From: Bradyrhizobium ottawaense
GTDB lineage: Bacteria > Pseudomonadota > Alphaproteobacteria > Rhizobiales > Xanthobacteraceae
Length of the DNA: 64,000 bases
Direction of reading: 5' to 3'
Assembly: GCF_002278135.3 (NCBI RefSeq)
Contig: NZ_CP029425.2
Location: forward strand, 1,178,001 to 1,242,000
The notes beneath the pieces are model-generated. The model made no database searches. It was not told where the DNA came from and saw nothing but the letters and a program-made list of their open reading frames with translations. Below are positions 27,899 to 35,873 of the stretch, piece by piece. The position numbers were made by a program, and so were the translations under genes. Every line of letters starts with the position of its first letter. Position 1 is the first letter of the stretch.

Positions 27899-27975
27899 TT
27901 GGGCCAAGTCCCCTGGCCAAGTCCTCTGGCCAAGTCCCCTGGTCAAGTCCCCTGCCAAGTCCCTGGCCCAGTCCC
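27899..27975. repeat. Tandem repeat, 13-15-bp unit (CCAAGTCCCCTGG)
   Basis: Six imperfect units of the type CCAAGTCCCCTGG, with variants CCAAGTCCTCTGG, TCAAGTCCCC and CCCAGTCCCC, lie between the GNAT gene and the next secreted protein. Unit length varies by one or two bases, suggesting slippage. Confidence 0.85.
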
Positions 27976-28071
27976 CCTTTTTGCTGCCTTGGGTTCGCCG
28001 ATTTTGGCGATATAACCCGCATGCCCCGGCCGGCGATCGGCCGGATAATTGTCATTGGAGTACGGGCTTTG

Positions 28072-28722
28072 ATGGTGAAGCAGCTTCGGTCATCGCGGAA
28101 TGTGCTGCGGCGGATGCCGGCGATCGCGCTGGCATTGTCGATGTCGTTCGCGACGGTTTCGCCGGTGGCCGCCCAGTCCTTGACCGACCGCTTCAAGAGC
28201 CTGTTCGGCGGCAAGTCGGATGAGCCGGCCCCGCCCAAGCCCGCGCCTGCGCCTGGCCAGCCGGCGGAAGACGACCTCGATTGCCCGCAGGTGACGGTGC
28301 GTGCGGGTGCATCGACCTACGCGGTGGGGGCGGCCGGAAAGCCGGCCGTCGGCAATGAGATCCGCTTCCAGGCCTCGATCACCAAGATGGCGCGCGAATG
28401 TGCCCGCAGCAGTGCCGGCATCACGGCCCGGATCGGAATCCAGGGCCGCGTGATCGCCGGTCCCGCCGGTGCGCCCGCCACCGTCGAGGTCCCCTTGCGT
28501 GTCGCGGTGGTGCAGGGCGGCGTCGGCGAGAAAGTGATCGCCTCGAAGGCTTACCGGACTACGGTCGAGATGTCGGAAGGGGGCAGCGTGCCCTTCACCT
28601 TCATCGTCGAGGATCTGGCTTATCCGACGCCCTCCGCCGCGACCGCCGATTCCTATGTCTTCTATGTCGGCTTCGACCCGCAGGCGCTGTCCCCCGAGCC
28701 GAAGGGACGGAAGAAGAAGTAG
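28072..28722 (+). CDS. Secreted hypothetical protein
   Basis: A 216-residue protein from ATG 28072. The signal peptide has a basic start (KQLRSSRNVLRR) and hydrophobic core ending PVAAQS near residue 35. A Pro/Ala linker follows (about 50-65), then a beta-rich region with a cysteine pair (LDCPQVTVRAG and ARECARSSA) and a C-terminal basic tail (KGRKKK). I recognise this only as a type of conserved Bradyrhizobium/Rhizobiales exported protein; no domain is assigned. A longer in-frame start at 28021 exists but weakens the signal peptide. Confidence 0.7.
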   Translation: MVKQLRSSRNVLRRMPAIALALSMSFATVSPVAAQSLTDRFKSLFGGKSDEPAPPKPAPAPGQPAEDDLDCPQVTVRAGASTYAVGAAGKPAVGNEIRFQASITKMARECARSSAGITARIGIQGRVIAGPAGAPATVEVPLRVAVVQGGVGEKVIASKAYRTTVEMSEGGSVPFTFIVEDLAYPTPSAATADSYVFYVGFDPQALSPEPKGRKKK

Positions 28723-28726
28723 GGGG

Positions 28727-28856
28727 CTCGTGCCCCGGACGCAGCGCAGCGCTTCTTCAGCGGTGCGCTGCAGAGCCGGGGCCCATGCCGCCCGGCACAC
28801 TGGGTCCCGGCTCTGCGTCGCGTCATTTCATGACGCGACGCGTCCGGGACACGAGA
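28727..28856. repeat. Palindromic dispersed repeat (CTCGTGCCCCGGACGC family)
   Basis: The outer arms CTCGTGCCCCGGACGC and GCGTCCGGGACACGAG lie at the two ends of 28727-28856, with inner sub-palindromes such as CAGCGCAGCGC/GCGCTGC and GACGCG/CGCGTC. A fragment of the left arm also occurs at 10559-10576. Confidence 0.8.
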
Positions 28857-28868
28857 GTCTTTAGACAA

Positions 28869-28899
28869 AAAAAGCCGGCGCTCATCGCGCCGGCTTTTT
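28869..28899. terminator. Bidirectional intrinsic terminator
   Basis: A 13-bp perfect stem, AAAAAGCCGGCGC (28869-28881) and GCGCCGGCTTTTT (28887-28899), with a 5-nt loop and T runs on both strands. It ends the F0 ATP synthase operon on the minus strand, 20 bp after atpF, and can stop plus-strand transcripts from the secreted-protein gene. Confidence 0.9.
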
Positions 28900-28919
28900 G
28901 ATTGGTGAAGGCAGAACGC

Positions 28920-29405
28920 TCAGTTCAGCTTTTGCCGGACCTCGGTGATGCCCTTGGCGATCAGATCGTCGGCAACCGAGCCCTTGACCGACTGCGACAG
29001 GATCGTCGAGGCGGCCTGGACGGCGGCTTCCGCGGCTGCGGCACGGACATCGGCGAGCGCCTGGGCTTCGGCGAGCGCGATCTTGCTCTCCGCGGTCTTG
29101 GTCCGGCGGGCGACGAAGTCTTCCATCTTCGCCTTGGCCTCAGTCGCGATGCGCTCGGCTTCGCTCCTGGCGTTGGCGATGATGTCGGCGGCCTCGCGTT
29201 CGGCCGAGGCGGTGCGCGCCTTGTAGTCGGCGAGCACCTTGGCGGCTTCCTGCTTGAGACGCGTCGCGTCGTCGAGCTCGGCCTTGATGCGGTCGGCGCG
29301 ATGGTCGAGCGCAACCATCGCTTTCTTGAAGACCCCGAGATAGCCGAACAGGACCATCAGGATCACGAAAGCGATGGCGACCCAGGTTTCAGGATCGAAG
29401 AACAT
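28920..29405 (-). CDS. atpF: ATP synthase F0 subunit b
   Basis: A 161-residue subunit of the peripheral stalk that holds F1 against rotation. It has one N-terminal membrane helix (about 6-26, [19 protein letters not shown]) followed by a long, highly charged, Ala-rich coiled coil, as in all b subunits. It is the last gene of the operon, 5 bp after the b' gene. The b/b' pair is typical of Alphaproteobacteria, where the two form a heterodimeric stalk. Confidence 0.94.
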   Translation of the reverse strand: MFFDPETWVAIAFVILMVLFGYLGVFKKAMVALDHRADRIKAELDDATRLKQEAAKVLADYKARTASAEREAADIIANARSEAERIATEAKAKMEDFVARRTKTAESKIALAEAQALADVRAAAAEAAVQAASTILSQSVKGSVADDLIAKGITEVRQKLN

Positions 29406-29410
29406 ATCGA

Positions 29411-29977
29411 CTAACCCTTCAAGGACGCATCAACGGCGGCATTGACCGACGCCGCGTCCGGAACCACGCCGGTGAGCTGCTGCACGATCTGGCCTGCCGC
29501 ATCGGCGGCGATGCCGCGAACGTTGCTCATGGCGGTTGCGCGGGTCGAGGCGATGGTCTTCTCCGCCCCGGCGAGCTTGGCCGCCAATTGCTCTTCCAGC
29601 GTCTTGCGCTCGGCGTCCGCCTGCGCATTCGCCTTGTCGCGGGATTCGTTGCCGATCGCCTGCGCGCGCGAGCGTGCCGAAGCAAGCTCGTTCTCATAGG
29701 CCTTCAGCGCCGCGTCGGACTGGTCCTTCAGCTTCTGCGCTTCGGCGAGGTCGCCCTCGATCTTGTTCTGACGGGCCTCGATCGCACCGCCGACACGCGG
29801 CAGAGCAAGCTTGGACACGATCACGTAAAGCAGGACGAAGAAGATCGCGAGCGACACCAGCTGTGAAGCGTAGTTGCTGCTCTCGAACGGCGGAAAACCG
29901 CCACCGTGGTGACCACCGTCAGCCCCGGTGTGAGCGCCCGCCGCCGGACCTTTTGCGCCGCCATGACTTTCAGCCAC
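29411..29977 (-). CDS. atpG: ATP synthase F0 subunit b'
   Basis: A 188-residue second stalk subunit. It has an N-terminal Gly/His-rich extension (about 1-25), one membrane helix (about 35-58, [18 protein letters not shown]) and a long coiled coil, with the [18 protein letters not shown] segment characteristic of b' proteins. It lies between atpE and atpF. The symbol atpG here follows photosynthetic-bacterial usage for b' and is not the F1 gamma subunit. Confidence 0.93.
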   Translation of the reverse strand: MAESHGGAKGPAAGAHTGADGGHHGGGFPPFESSNYASQLVSLAIFFVLLYVIVSKLALPRVGGAIEARQNKIEGDLAEAQKLKDQSDAALKAYENELASARSRAQAIGNESRDKANAQADAERKTLEEQLAAKLAGAEKTIASTRATAMSNVRGIAADAAGQIVQQLTGVVPDAASVNAAVDASLKG

Positions 29978-30043
29978 GGAGTTCTCCTGTTGCTGTCACA
30001 CGCGCCGTCCCAATGGGATGGAACGGCGCGAAAAACGTCGTCC

Positions 30044-30274
30044 TCAGAGCGGAACGAACAGCAGCAGCAGCGCGATCAGCAGCGAGAAAATGCCGAGCGC
30101 TTCGGTCACGGCGAAGCCGAAGATCAGGTTGCCGAACTGGCCCTGAGCGGCCGACGGGTTGCGAACGGCTGCGGCGAGGTAGTTGCCGAAGATCACGCCG
30201 ACGCCGACGCCTGCGCCGCCCATGCCGATGCATGCGATGCCCGCGCCGATAAGTTTTGCTGCTGCCGGATCCAT
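30044..30274 (-). CDS. atpE: ATP synthase F0 subunit c
   Basis: A 76-residue, two-helix subunit that forms the rotor ring. The ion-binding Glu58 lies in [11 protein letters not shown] of the second helix, and the polar loop AVRNPSAAQ is intact. The N-terminal helix has the [18 protein letters not shown] glycine repeat. An AAGGAGT ribosome site precedes the ATG, as expected for the most highly translated gene of the operon. The ligand pattern indicates H+ rather than Na+ coupling. Confidence 0.97.
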   Translation of the reverse strand: MDPAAAKLIGAGIACIGMGGAGVGVGVIFGNYLAAAVRNPSAAQGQFGNLIFGFAVTEALGIFSLLIALLLLFVPL

Positions 30275-30327
30275 TTTAGACTCCTTGGAAGAAAGATTGG
30301 GTTTTGGGTGGAAATTCCCCGGACCGC

Positions 30328-31077
30328 TCAGTGTCCCGGATGAATGGCGTCGTTGAGGTAGATGCAGGTCAGGATCGCAAACACATAGGCTTGCAGGAAC
30401 GCGACCAGAATCTCGAGCGCGTAGAGCGCGACCGTGAGAGCCAGCGGCAGCACGCCGCCAACCCAGCCCAGCGCCCCGAGCGAGAAGCCGAGCATGGCGA
30501 CGAAGCCCGCGAACACCTTCAGCGCGATGTGGCCGGCCAGCATGTTGGCGAACAGACGGACGCTGTGGGAGACCGGCCGCAGGAAGAACGACAGGACCTC
30601 GATGAACATCACCAGCGGCAGGATGTAGCCGGGGACGCCGTGGGGCACGAAGATAGAGAAGAATTTCAGGCCGTTCTTGGCGACGCCGTAGATCAGCACG
30701 GTGAAGAAGACCAGAAGCGCCAGCGCCGCGGTGACGATCAGATGGCTCGACACCGTGAAGGTGTAGGGGATGATGCCGACCAGGTTCGAGACGCAGATGA
30801 ACATGAACAGCGAGAAGATCAGCGGGAAGAACTTCATGCCTTCCGCGCCGGCCGTCGAACGGATGGTCGAGGCGACGAATTCGTAGGAGATTTCGGCAAC
30901 CGACTGCAGGCGCCCGGGAACCAGCTGCGTGCCGCTGGCGAGCATCAGGATCGAGATCACCGCCACCGCCACCAGCATGTAGAGCGACGAATTGGTGAAG
31001 GCGATCGTGTGATTGCCGATATGGCCCAGGGTGAAGAGAGGCTCGATGTTGAACTGGTGGATCGGGTCGATTTTCAT
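30328..31077 (-). CDS. atpB: ATP synthase F0 subunit a
   Basis: A 249-residue membrane subunit that forms the proton half-channels next to the c ring. The essential Arg of the stator is in the [12 protein letters not shown] helix, with the FAYVFA-like [18 protein letters not shown] helix near the C terminus. The start at 31077 ([10 protein letters not shown]) is the usual alphaproteobacterial one. It is separated from atpI by a 109-bp GC-rich gap with short internal repeats (GGTCTGCCGG and CCGGC runs). Confidence 0.96.
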   Translation of the reverse strand: MKIDPIHQFNIEPLFTLGHIGNHTIAFTNSSLYMLVAVAVISILMLASGTQLVPGRLQSVAEISYEFVASTIRSTAGAEGMKFFPLIFSLFMFICVSNLVGIIPYTFTVSSHLIVTAALALLVFFTVLIYGVAKNGLKFFSIFVPHGVPGYILPLVMFIEVLSFFLRPVSHSVRLFANMLAGHIALKVFAGFVAMLGFSLGALGWVGGVLPLALTVALYALEILVAFLQAYVFAILTCIYLNDAIHPGH

Positions 31078-31186
31078 CAGCGCGGCATCTCTTGGTCTGC
31101 CGGGCAATGCCGGCGGGTCTCGGTCTGCCGGCCGGGCCGGCCCGTACCGGCAAGGCCGGCACGATCATTCCTCTGGTCCGGATCGG

Positions 31187-31561
31187 CTAAGACCCACCGC
31201 GCCTGTTTTGACCCGCACCCGCCGTTCTCACCACATTCACCACGCCGGCGACGAAGCCCAGCAACAGGAACACGATAAATCCGAAAGGCGACGTCGACAG
31301 CAAGCGGTCGAAACCCCAGCCAATCCCCGCTCCGACGACGACCCCGGCGACCAACTCGGAGGATAACCGGAAACCAAGCGCCATCGCCGAAGCTCTGGCC
31401 GCTCTGTCTTCACCGTCACCTGCGGGTTGCTCGGTCTTGATTCGTTGGTCCCGGAGTTCGGACAACCGCTGATCAAGTTTTCCGAGCCGTTCGGAAAGCG
31501 CAGCTTCCTCGGACGATCTATCGCGATCCCCATTCTCGCCGTGTCCCGTGCCCTGTGTCAT
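31187..31561 (-). CDS. atpI: ATP synthase accessory protein AtpI
   Basis: A 124-residue protein. The N-terminal half is charged and probably coiled coil (about 15-55), and the C-terminal half has two membrane helices (about 66-85 and 92-112) with the conserved FRLSSELVAGVVVGAGIGWGFD region. AtpI helps assemble the c ring. It is the first gene of the F0 operon; a good sigma-70-like promoter lies 67 bp upstream. Confidence 0.92.
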   Translation of the reverse strand: MTQGTGHGENGDRDRSSEEAALSERLGKLDQRLSELRDQRIKTEQPAGDGEDRAARASAMALGFRLSSELVAGVVVGAGIGWGFDRLLSTSPFGFIVFLLLGFVAGVVNVVRTAGAGQNRRGGS

Positions 31562-31627
31562 GCAACGAAGACCCGAAACGCCGCGGCTGAATGGAAATTG
31601 CGCCCGCCACCCTCAAAAGCCGCGCGG

Positions 31628-31656
31628 ACCATACTGATGGCCCATAATCAAGTCAA
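31628..31656 (-). promoter_or_regulatory. Sigma-70-like promoter of the F0 ATP synthase operon
   Basis: On the minus strand TTGACT (31656-31651), a 17-bp spacer, and TATGGT (31633-31628). Five of six and four of six positions match the housekeeping consensus, with ideal spacing, 67 bp before the atpI start. The rest of the 360-bp gap up to the plus-strand gene at 31921 holds no gene I can support. Confidence 0.55.
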
Positions 31657-31920
31657 GCCAAGTCACGATTGCGTCGCTTTCGGTTATGTAGCTGATTTGT
31701 TTGATGATATTGGCGCACACGGCAGCGCTGCACACAGCGTGACGCCGCACCGCAGCAGCAGGCCTCAGGATCGGCGGATGCGGCCGCCCTTACGCCACGC
31801 TGCCGGGATCGAAGACGCCGCCGCGATCGTTGATGCGGGTGCGTGTTTTGGGCGGCGGATCGCCTCACCGGGGTGTAGAATTTGCGAGAGGGCCACCTGC
31901 ACGTCGTGGCGGAGAGCGCG

Positions 31921-32442
31921 ATGAGACCAGTGACGTCATCCACAACATCATGGCTTGCGCTGGCGGCGTTCGCCGCCGCGATGGCGATCGGCGGCGACCT
32001 CGAGGCCGCGCAATCCACGCCCGACAGCGAGAACGGCCGCTACAGCATGGCGCCGATCCCCGAGGGCGTGCTGCGGCTCGACACGCGCACCGGCACGGTA
32101 TCGACCTGCACCAAGAACGGCATCGGCTGGGCCTGCTACGCGGTGCCCGACGAACGGACCGCGCTCGACGCCGAGATCGGCCGACTCCAGGCCGAGGTCG
32201 AGAGGCTGAAGGGACAGCTCGCGGCCGGGCCGACGGTGTCCGGCAAGATCGACGAGGCGCTGCCGAAATCCGACCCGCTGAAGAAAGCGGAGCCCAAGGG
32301 CGCCGAGGGCGAGCGCAAGATCGAGATCCCGCTGCCGAGCGATCAGGACGTCGACCGCGTGATGTCGTTTCTGGAAAGGGCCTGGCGGCGGCTGATCGAC
32401 ATGGCCAACCGCGTCCAGAAGGACGTGTCGGGGAAGATTTGA
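31921..32442 (+). CDS. Exported hypothetical protein with a short coiled coil
   Basis: A 173-residue protein that starts with a signal-like hydrophobic segment (WLALAAFAAAMAIGGDLEA, about residues 9-30). It is followed by NGRYSMAPIPEGVLRLDTRTGTVS and a conserved-looking cysteine pair (STCTKNGIGWACYAVPDE). Residues about 80-105 form a short Leu-rich coiled coil (ALDAEIGRLQAEVERLKGQL), and the C terminus is amphipathic. The RY-M-P-EGV-LRLDTRTG pattern is shared by a family of alphaproteobacterial periplasmic proteins of unknown role. It stands alone, divergent from atpI. Confidence 0.75.
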   Translation: MRPVTSSTTSWLALAAFAAAMAIGGDLEAAQSTPDSENGRYSMAPIPEGVLRLDTRTGTVSTCTKNGIGWACYAVPDERTALDAEIGRLQAEVERLKGQLAAGPTVSGKIDEALPKSDPLKKAEPKGAEGERKIEIPLPSDQDVDRVMSFLERAWRRLIDMANRVQKDVSGKI

Positions 32443-32474
32443 GGACCCCTTCGCGCCATCCATGCGTTGAGGTG

Positions 32475-32575
32475 CCGTAGGTGGGCAAAGGCGTTCTTAC
32501 GCCGTGCCCATCATGTTTCCACGATGCTGAGAAAGGACGTGGGCACGTCGCTTCGCGCCTTTGCCCACCCAACGG
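32475..32575. repeat. Palindromic dispersed repeat, GTAGGGTGGG family, copy 3
   Basis: The left arm CCGTAGGTGGGCAAAGGCG (from 32475) and right arm CGCCTTTGCCCACCCAACGG (to 32575) are inverted copies with a few mismatches. The interior shares CTTACGCCGTGCCCA with copy 2 at 10582. The element ends only 26 bp before the YjbQ start codon. Confidence 0.85.
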
Positions 32576-32601
32576 CAGTGTTCGATCAATCGAGATATTT
32601 G

Positions 32602-33075
32602 ATGACATCAGCCAAATCCATCACGCGCTCGGCGCCATCGTCGGTGCAAGCCGCCACCGTCGCATCGTCATTGCTGACCGTGCAGACACCGGGCCGCGGC
32701 TTCACCGATCTGACCAGCGAGGCTGCAAAATTCATCGCCGAGGTTCACGCGCGCGACGGCGCGCTGACGCTGTTCATCCGCCATACCTCGGCCTCGCTGA
32801 CGATCCAGGAGAATGCCGATCCGTCCGTGCTCGTCGATCTCACCACGGCATTATCCCGGCTCGCGCCGGAGAATGCCGGGTGGATCCACGACACCGAAGG
32901 ACCCGACGACATGCCGGCACATATCAAGACGATGCTGACCGGGGCCTCGCTTCAGGTTCCGGTCCTGAACGGCCGGCTTGCCCTCGGCACCTGGCAGGCG
33001 ATCTACTTGATCGAGCACCGCAAGCGCCCGCACCGGCGCGAGGTGGTGCTGCAATTCGTCGGCAGCAATCAGTAA
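32602..33075 (+). CDS. yjbQ: YjbQ/UPF0047 family protein (secondary thiamine-phosphate synthase-like)
   Basis: A 157-residue protein. The family signature is intact: FIRHTSASLTIQENADPSV, the LAPENAGWIHDTEGPDDMPAHIK segment with its conserved His/Asp residues, and LGTWQAIYLIEHR. E. coli YjbQ can complement a thiE mutant, which is the origin of the name; the physiological role is unsettled. The ATG at 32602 has only a weak ribosome site, and the 5' region is occupied by a dispersed repeat, so its promoter must lie within or beyond the repeat. Confidence 0.92.
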   Translation: MTSAKSITRSAPSSVQAATVASSLLTVQTPGRGFTDLTSEAAKFIAEVHARDGALTLFIRHTSASLTIQENADPSVLVDLTTALSRLAPENAGWIHDTEGPDDMPAHIKTMLTGASLQVPVLNGRLALGTWQAIYLIEHRKRPHRREVVLQFVGSNQ

Positions 33076-33098
33076 AGCAATTTTAGCGCTCAAAACAA

Positions 33099-33128
33099 AA
33101 CCGGCCGCGGATCGCTCCGCGGCCGGTT
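33099..33128. terminator. Bidirectional terminator between yjbQ and the MHS symporter
   Basis: A 13-bp perfect stem, AACCGGCCGCGGA (33099-33111) and TCCGCGGCCGGTT (33116-33128), with loop TCGC. On the minus strand it is followed by TTGTTTTG, so it serves the convergent symporter gene best. Confidence 0.85.
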
Positions 33129-33152
33129 CGTTGTGCTTATCGCTGCTTTCGA

Positions 33153-34817
33153 TCAGGTCGCCTTGATGTCGACGTCCTTGGTCTCGGGCAGGAAGAAGAA
33201 GCCGATCACGACGGTAATCGAGGCGAAGATGATCGGATACCAGAGGCCGGCATAGATGTCGCCGGTCGAGGCCACGATGGCAAAGGCGGTCGCCGGCAGC
33301 AGGCCGCCGAACCAGCCGTTGCCGATGTGGTAGGGCAGCGACATCGAGGTGTAGCGGATGCGGGTCGGGAACAGTTCGACCAGCATCGCCGCGATCGGGC
33401 CGTACACCATGGTGACGTAGACCACGAGCACGAACAGCAGGCCGATGATCGCCGCCACCTGCGGACGGAAGATGTCGAACGGATGCGCCATCTTCACGAT
33501 TCCGGCGTCGCCGCCCTTCGGATAACCGGCCGCCTGCACCGCGGCGAGCACCGCCGGGTTGCCGTCCTTGGCGTTGGCGTAGGCGATGTCCTTGCCGTTG
33601 ACCACCACCTTCACGCCCGAGCCGGCTGCGCCCGGCGTGGTCGTGTACCTGACCGACGACTGCGACAGATAAGCGCGTGCGGTGTCGCAAGGTGCGGTGA
33701 AGACACGGGTGCCGACCGGGTTGAACAGGTCGCCGCAACCCGCGGGATCCGCCACCACGTCGACCTTGACCGATTCGATCGCCTTTTCCAGTGCCGGGTT
33801 GGCATTGGTGGTGATCATCTTGAAGATCGGGAAGAAGGTCAGCGCCGCGATCAGGCAGCCGCCGAGGATGATCGGCTTGCGGCCGATCTTGTCGGACAGC
33901 ATGCCGAACACGATGAAGAAGCCGGTGCCGAGCAGCAGCGACCAGGCGATCAGCAGGTTGGCGGTGTAACCGTCGACCTTCAGGATCGATTGCAGGAAGA
34001 ACAGCGCGTAGAACTGGCCGGTGTACCAGACGACGCCCTGGCCCATCACGCCGCCGAGCAGCGCGAGCAGCACGAGCTTGCCGTTCTGCCAGTTGCCGAA
34101 GGCTTCGGTCAGCGGCGCCTTCGAGCTCTTGCCCTCGTCCTTCATCTTCTGGAAGATAGGGGATTCATTGAGGCGAAGCCGGATCCAGACCGAGATGCCG
34201 AGCAGCAGCACCGAGACCAGGAACGGGATGCGCCAGCCCCACGCCGCGAAGTCGGTCTCGCCGAGGGCGCTACGGGTGAACAGGATCACCAGCAGCGACA
34301 GGAACAGGCCGAGCGTCGCGGTGGTTTGAATGAAGGAGGTGTAGTAGCCGCGCTTGCCGTTCGGAGCATGTTCCGCGACGTAGGTCGCCGCGCCGCCATA
34401 CTCACCGCCGAGCGCCAGGCCCTGGGCGAGGCGCAGCGCGATCAGGATGATCGGAGCCGCGATGCCGATGGTGGCCGCGTTCGGCAGCAGGCCGACGATG
34501 AAGGTCGACAGACCCATGATCAGGATGGTGACGAGGAAGGTATATTTGCGGCCGACGATGTCGCCGATGCGGCCGAACACGATCGCGCCGAACGGACGCA
34601 CCAGGAAGCCGGCTGCGAACGCCAGCAGCGCGAAGATGTCGCGGGTTGCCGGCGGATAGGCCGAGAAGAACTGCGCGCCGATGATGCCGGCCAGCGAACC
34701 GTAGAGGTAGAAATCGTACCACTCGAAGACGGTACCGAGCGAGGAGGCGAGAATGACGAACCGTTCGTCCTTCGTCATCCCTCCCGCGCCTGCTTGAGAT
34801 ACGGCCATTGTCGACAT
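33153..34817 (-). CDS. MFS transporter, metabolite:H+ symporter (MHS) type
   Basis: A 554-residue, 12-helix inner-membrane symporter. Family marks are GTVFEWYDFYLYG after helix 1, the GRIGDIVGRKYTF cytoplasmic loop motif A, ALRLAQGLALGGEYGGAATYVAEHAP, and FGMLSDKIGRKP in the second half. These place it with the ProP/ShiA/KgtP-like organic-acid and osmolyte symporters. Unusually, the loop between helices 9 and 10 is about 115 residues long (about 336-450), predicted periplasmic, and contains two cysteines (361 and 377). It is divergent from a NarL-type regulator 300 bp away. The substrate is not readable; a carboxylate is plausible. Confidence 0.88.
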   Translation of the reverse strand: MSTMAVSQAGAGGMTKDERFVILASSLGTVFEWYDFYLYGSLAGIIGAQFFSAYPPATRDIFALLAFAAGFLVRPFGAIVFGRIGDIVGRKYTFLVTILIMGLSTFIVGLLPNAATIGIAAPIILIALRLAQGLALGGEYGGAATYVAEHAPNGKRGYYTSFIQTTATLGLFLSLLVILFTRSALGETDFAAWGWRIPFLVSVLLLGISVWIRLRLNESPIFQKMKDEGKSSKAPLTEAFGNWQNGKLVLLALLGGVMGQGVVWYTGQFYALFFLQSILKVDGYTANLLIAWSLLLGTGFFIVFGMLSDKIGRKPIILGGCLIAALTFFPIFKMITTNANPALEKAIESVKVDVVADPAGCGDLFNPVGTRVFTAPCDTARAYLSQSSVRYTTTPGAAGSGVKVVVNGKDIAYANAKDGNPAVLAAVQAAGYPKGGDAGIVKMAHPFDIFRPQVAAIIGLLFVLVVYVTMVYGPIAAMLVELFPTRIRYTSMSLPYHIGNGWFGGLLPATAFAIVASTGDIYAGLWYPIIFASITVVIGFFFLPETKDVDIKAT

Positions 34818-35009
34818 GTTGAGTCGCTCCCCGAATTGCGTTTCCTCGCGCCCCAGACGTCCGGACATGCCGGATCAACCCAGGTCTTGCCCGCAAGGTA
34901 ACATCGGCGTGAAACCCGCCCCAATACGACTTTCGGCCTTGCGCACTGACGCGTAGCTGACGCCCGGTATCGGGCACCGGCGCGCCGCCACGTAGGCTTC
35001 CGGATTAAC

Positions 35010-35026
35010 CCCTTTGCAGCAAAGGG
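35010..35026. promoter_or_regulatory. 8-1-8 inverted repeat overlapping a -10-like GATAAT
   Basis: CCCTTTGC-A-GCAAAGGG at 35010-35026 runs into GATAAT (35026-35031), 91 bp before the response regulator gene. An operator across the spacer of a regulated promoter would look like this; the -35 element is poor, as in activated promoters. Confidence 0.4.
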
Positions 35027-35116
35027 ATAATGTGCACTTGCATGCCACGGCCGCTCGGGGAAGAATTGACATACCCGGGATTGGTCCGCCGGCCCGCGAA
35101 CGACAGCAAGAGAACG

Positions 35117-35788
35117 ATGAACGCTCCCTCGACCCATCTCGTCATCGCCGATGACCATCCTCTTTTCCGCGACGCGCTGCGACAGGCGGTGGCCGGCGTC
35201 CTGACCTCGGCCAGGATCGACGAGGCCGGATCGTTCGAGGATCTGACCAAACTCCTGGAACAGACCTCGGATGTCGACCTGATCCTGCTCGACCTCTCGA
35301 TGCCCGGGATCTCAGGCTTTTCCGGCCTGATCTATCTGCGCGCGCAATATCCGGCGATCCCGGTGGTGATCGTCTCGGCGTCCGACGACAGCGCTACGAT
35401 CCGCCGTTCGCTCGATTTCGGCGCCTCCGGCTTCATTCCCAAGCGATTCGGCGTCGAGACCCTGCGCGACGCCATCCTCAAGGTGATGGAGGGCGACGTC
35501 TGGGTTCCCGCCGATACCGATTTGTCGGCTGCGGCCGATCCCGACATGACGCGCCTGCGCGACCGCCTGGTGACCCTGACGCCGCAGCAGGTCCGGGTCC
35601 TGATGATGCTGTCGGAGGGCCTGCTCAACAAGCAGATCGCCTATGAACTCGGGGTCTCCGAGGCCACCATCAAGGCACATGTCTCGGCGATCCTGCAAAA
35701 GCTCGGCGTCGAGAGCCGCACCCAGGCGGTGATCGCGGCCGCCAAGATCGCCGGCGGCCAGTGGAAGCAGGGCACGCCGACGGGGTGA
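35117..35788 (+). CDS. NarL-type response regulator (CrbR/AgmR-like)
   Basis: A 223-residue regulator. The receiver domain has D12-D13 (IADDHPLFRDAL), phospho-acceptor Asp59 (LILLDLSMPG) and Lys109 (GFIPKRFG). A LuxR-type helix-turn-helix follows (about 155-215, LTPQQVRVLMMLSEGLLNKQ ... VSEATIKAHVSAILQKLGVES). Regulators of this group respond to SSS-containing hybrid kinases, and such a kinase lies 7 kb away at 42847, making them a likely pair although not adjacent. It is divergent from the MHS symporter, a candidate target. A degraded copy of its C-terminal 30 residues lies at 41088. Confidence 0.9.
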   Translation: MNAPSTHLVIADDHPLFRDALRQAVAGVLTSARIDEAGSFEDLTKLLEQTSDVDLILLDLSMPGISGFSGLIYLRAQYPAIPVVIVSASDDSATIRRSLDFGASGFIPKRFGVETLRDAILKVMEGDVWVPADTDLSAAADPDMTRLRDRLVTLTPQQVRVLMMLSEGLLNKQIAYELGVSEATIKAHVSAILQKLGVESRTQAVIAAAKIAGGQWKQGTPTG

Positions 35789-35805
35789 GCGCCAAGCTCT
35801 CAAAA

Positions 35806-35873
35806 CCCGTCATCCCGAGGCGCCCCATGGAGCGCGTTGCGTCCCATGCCTCGCACCTCATCAGGATGGCGGG
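35806..35873. repeat. Short palindromic repeat at convergent gene ends
   Basis: CCCGTCATCC (35806-35815) and GGATGGCGGG (35864-35873) are inverted copies with one mismatch and resemble the ends of a common rhizobial repeat. The right arm overlaps the last codons of the STAND regulator gene. Confidence 0.35.
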
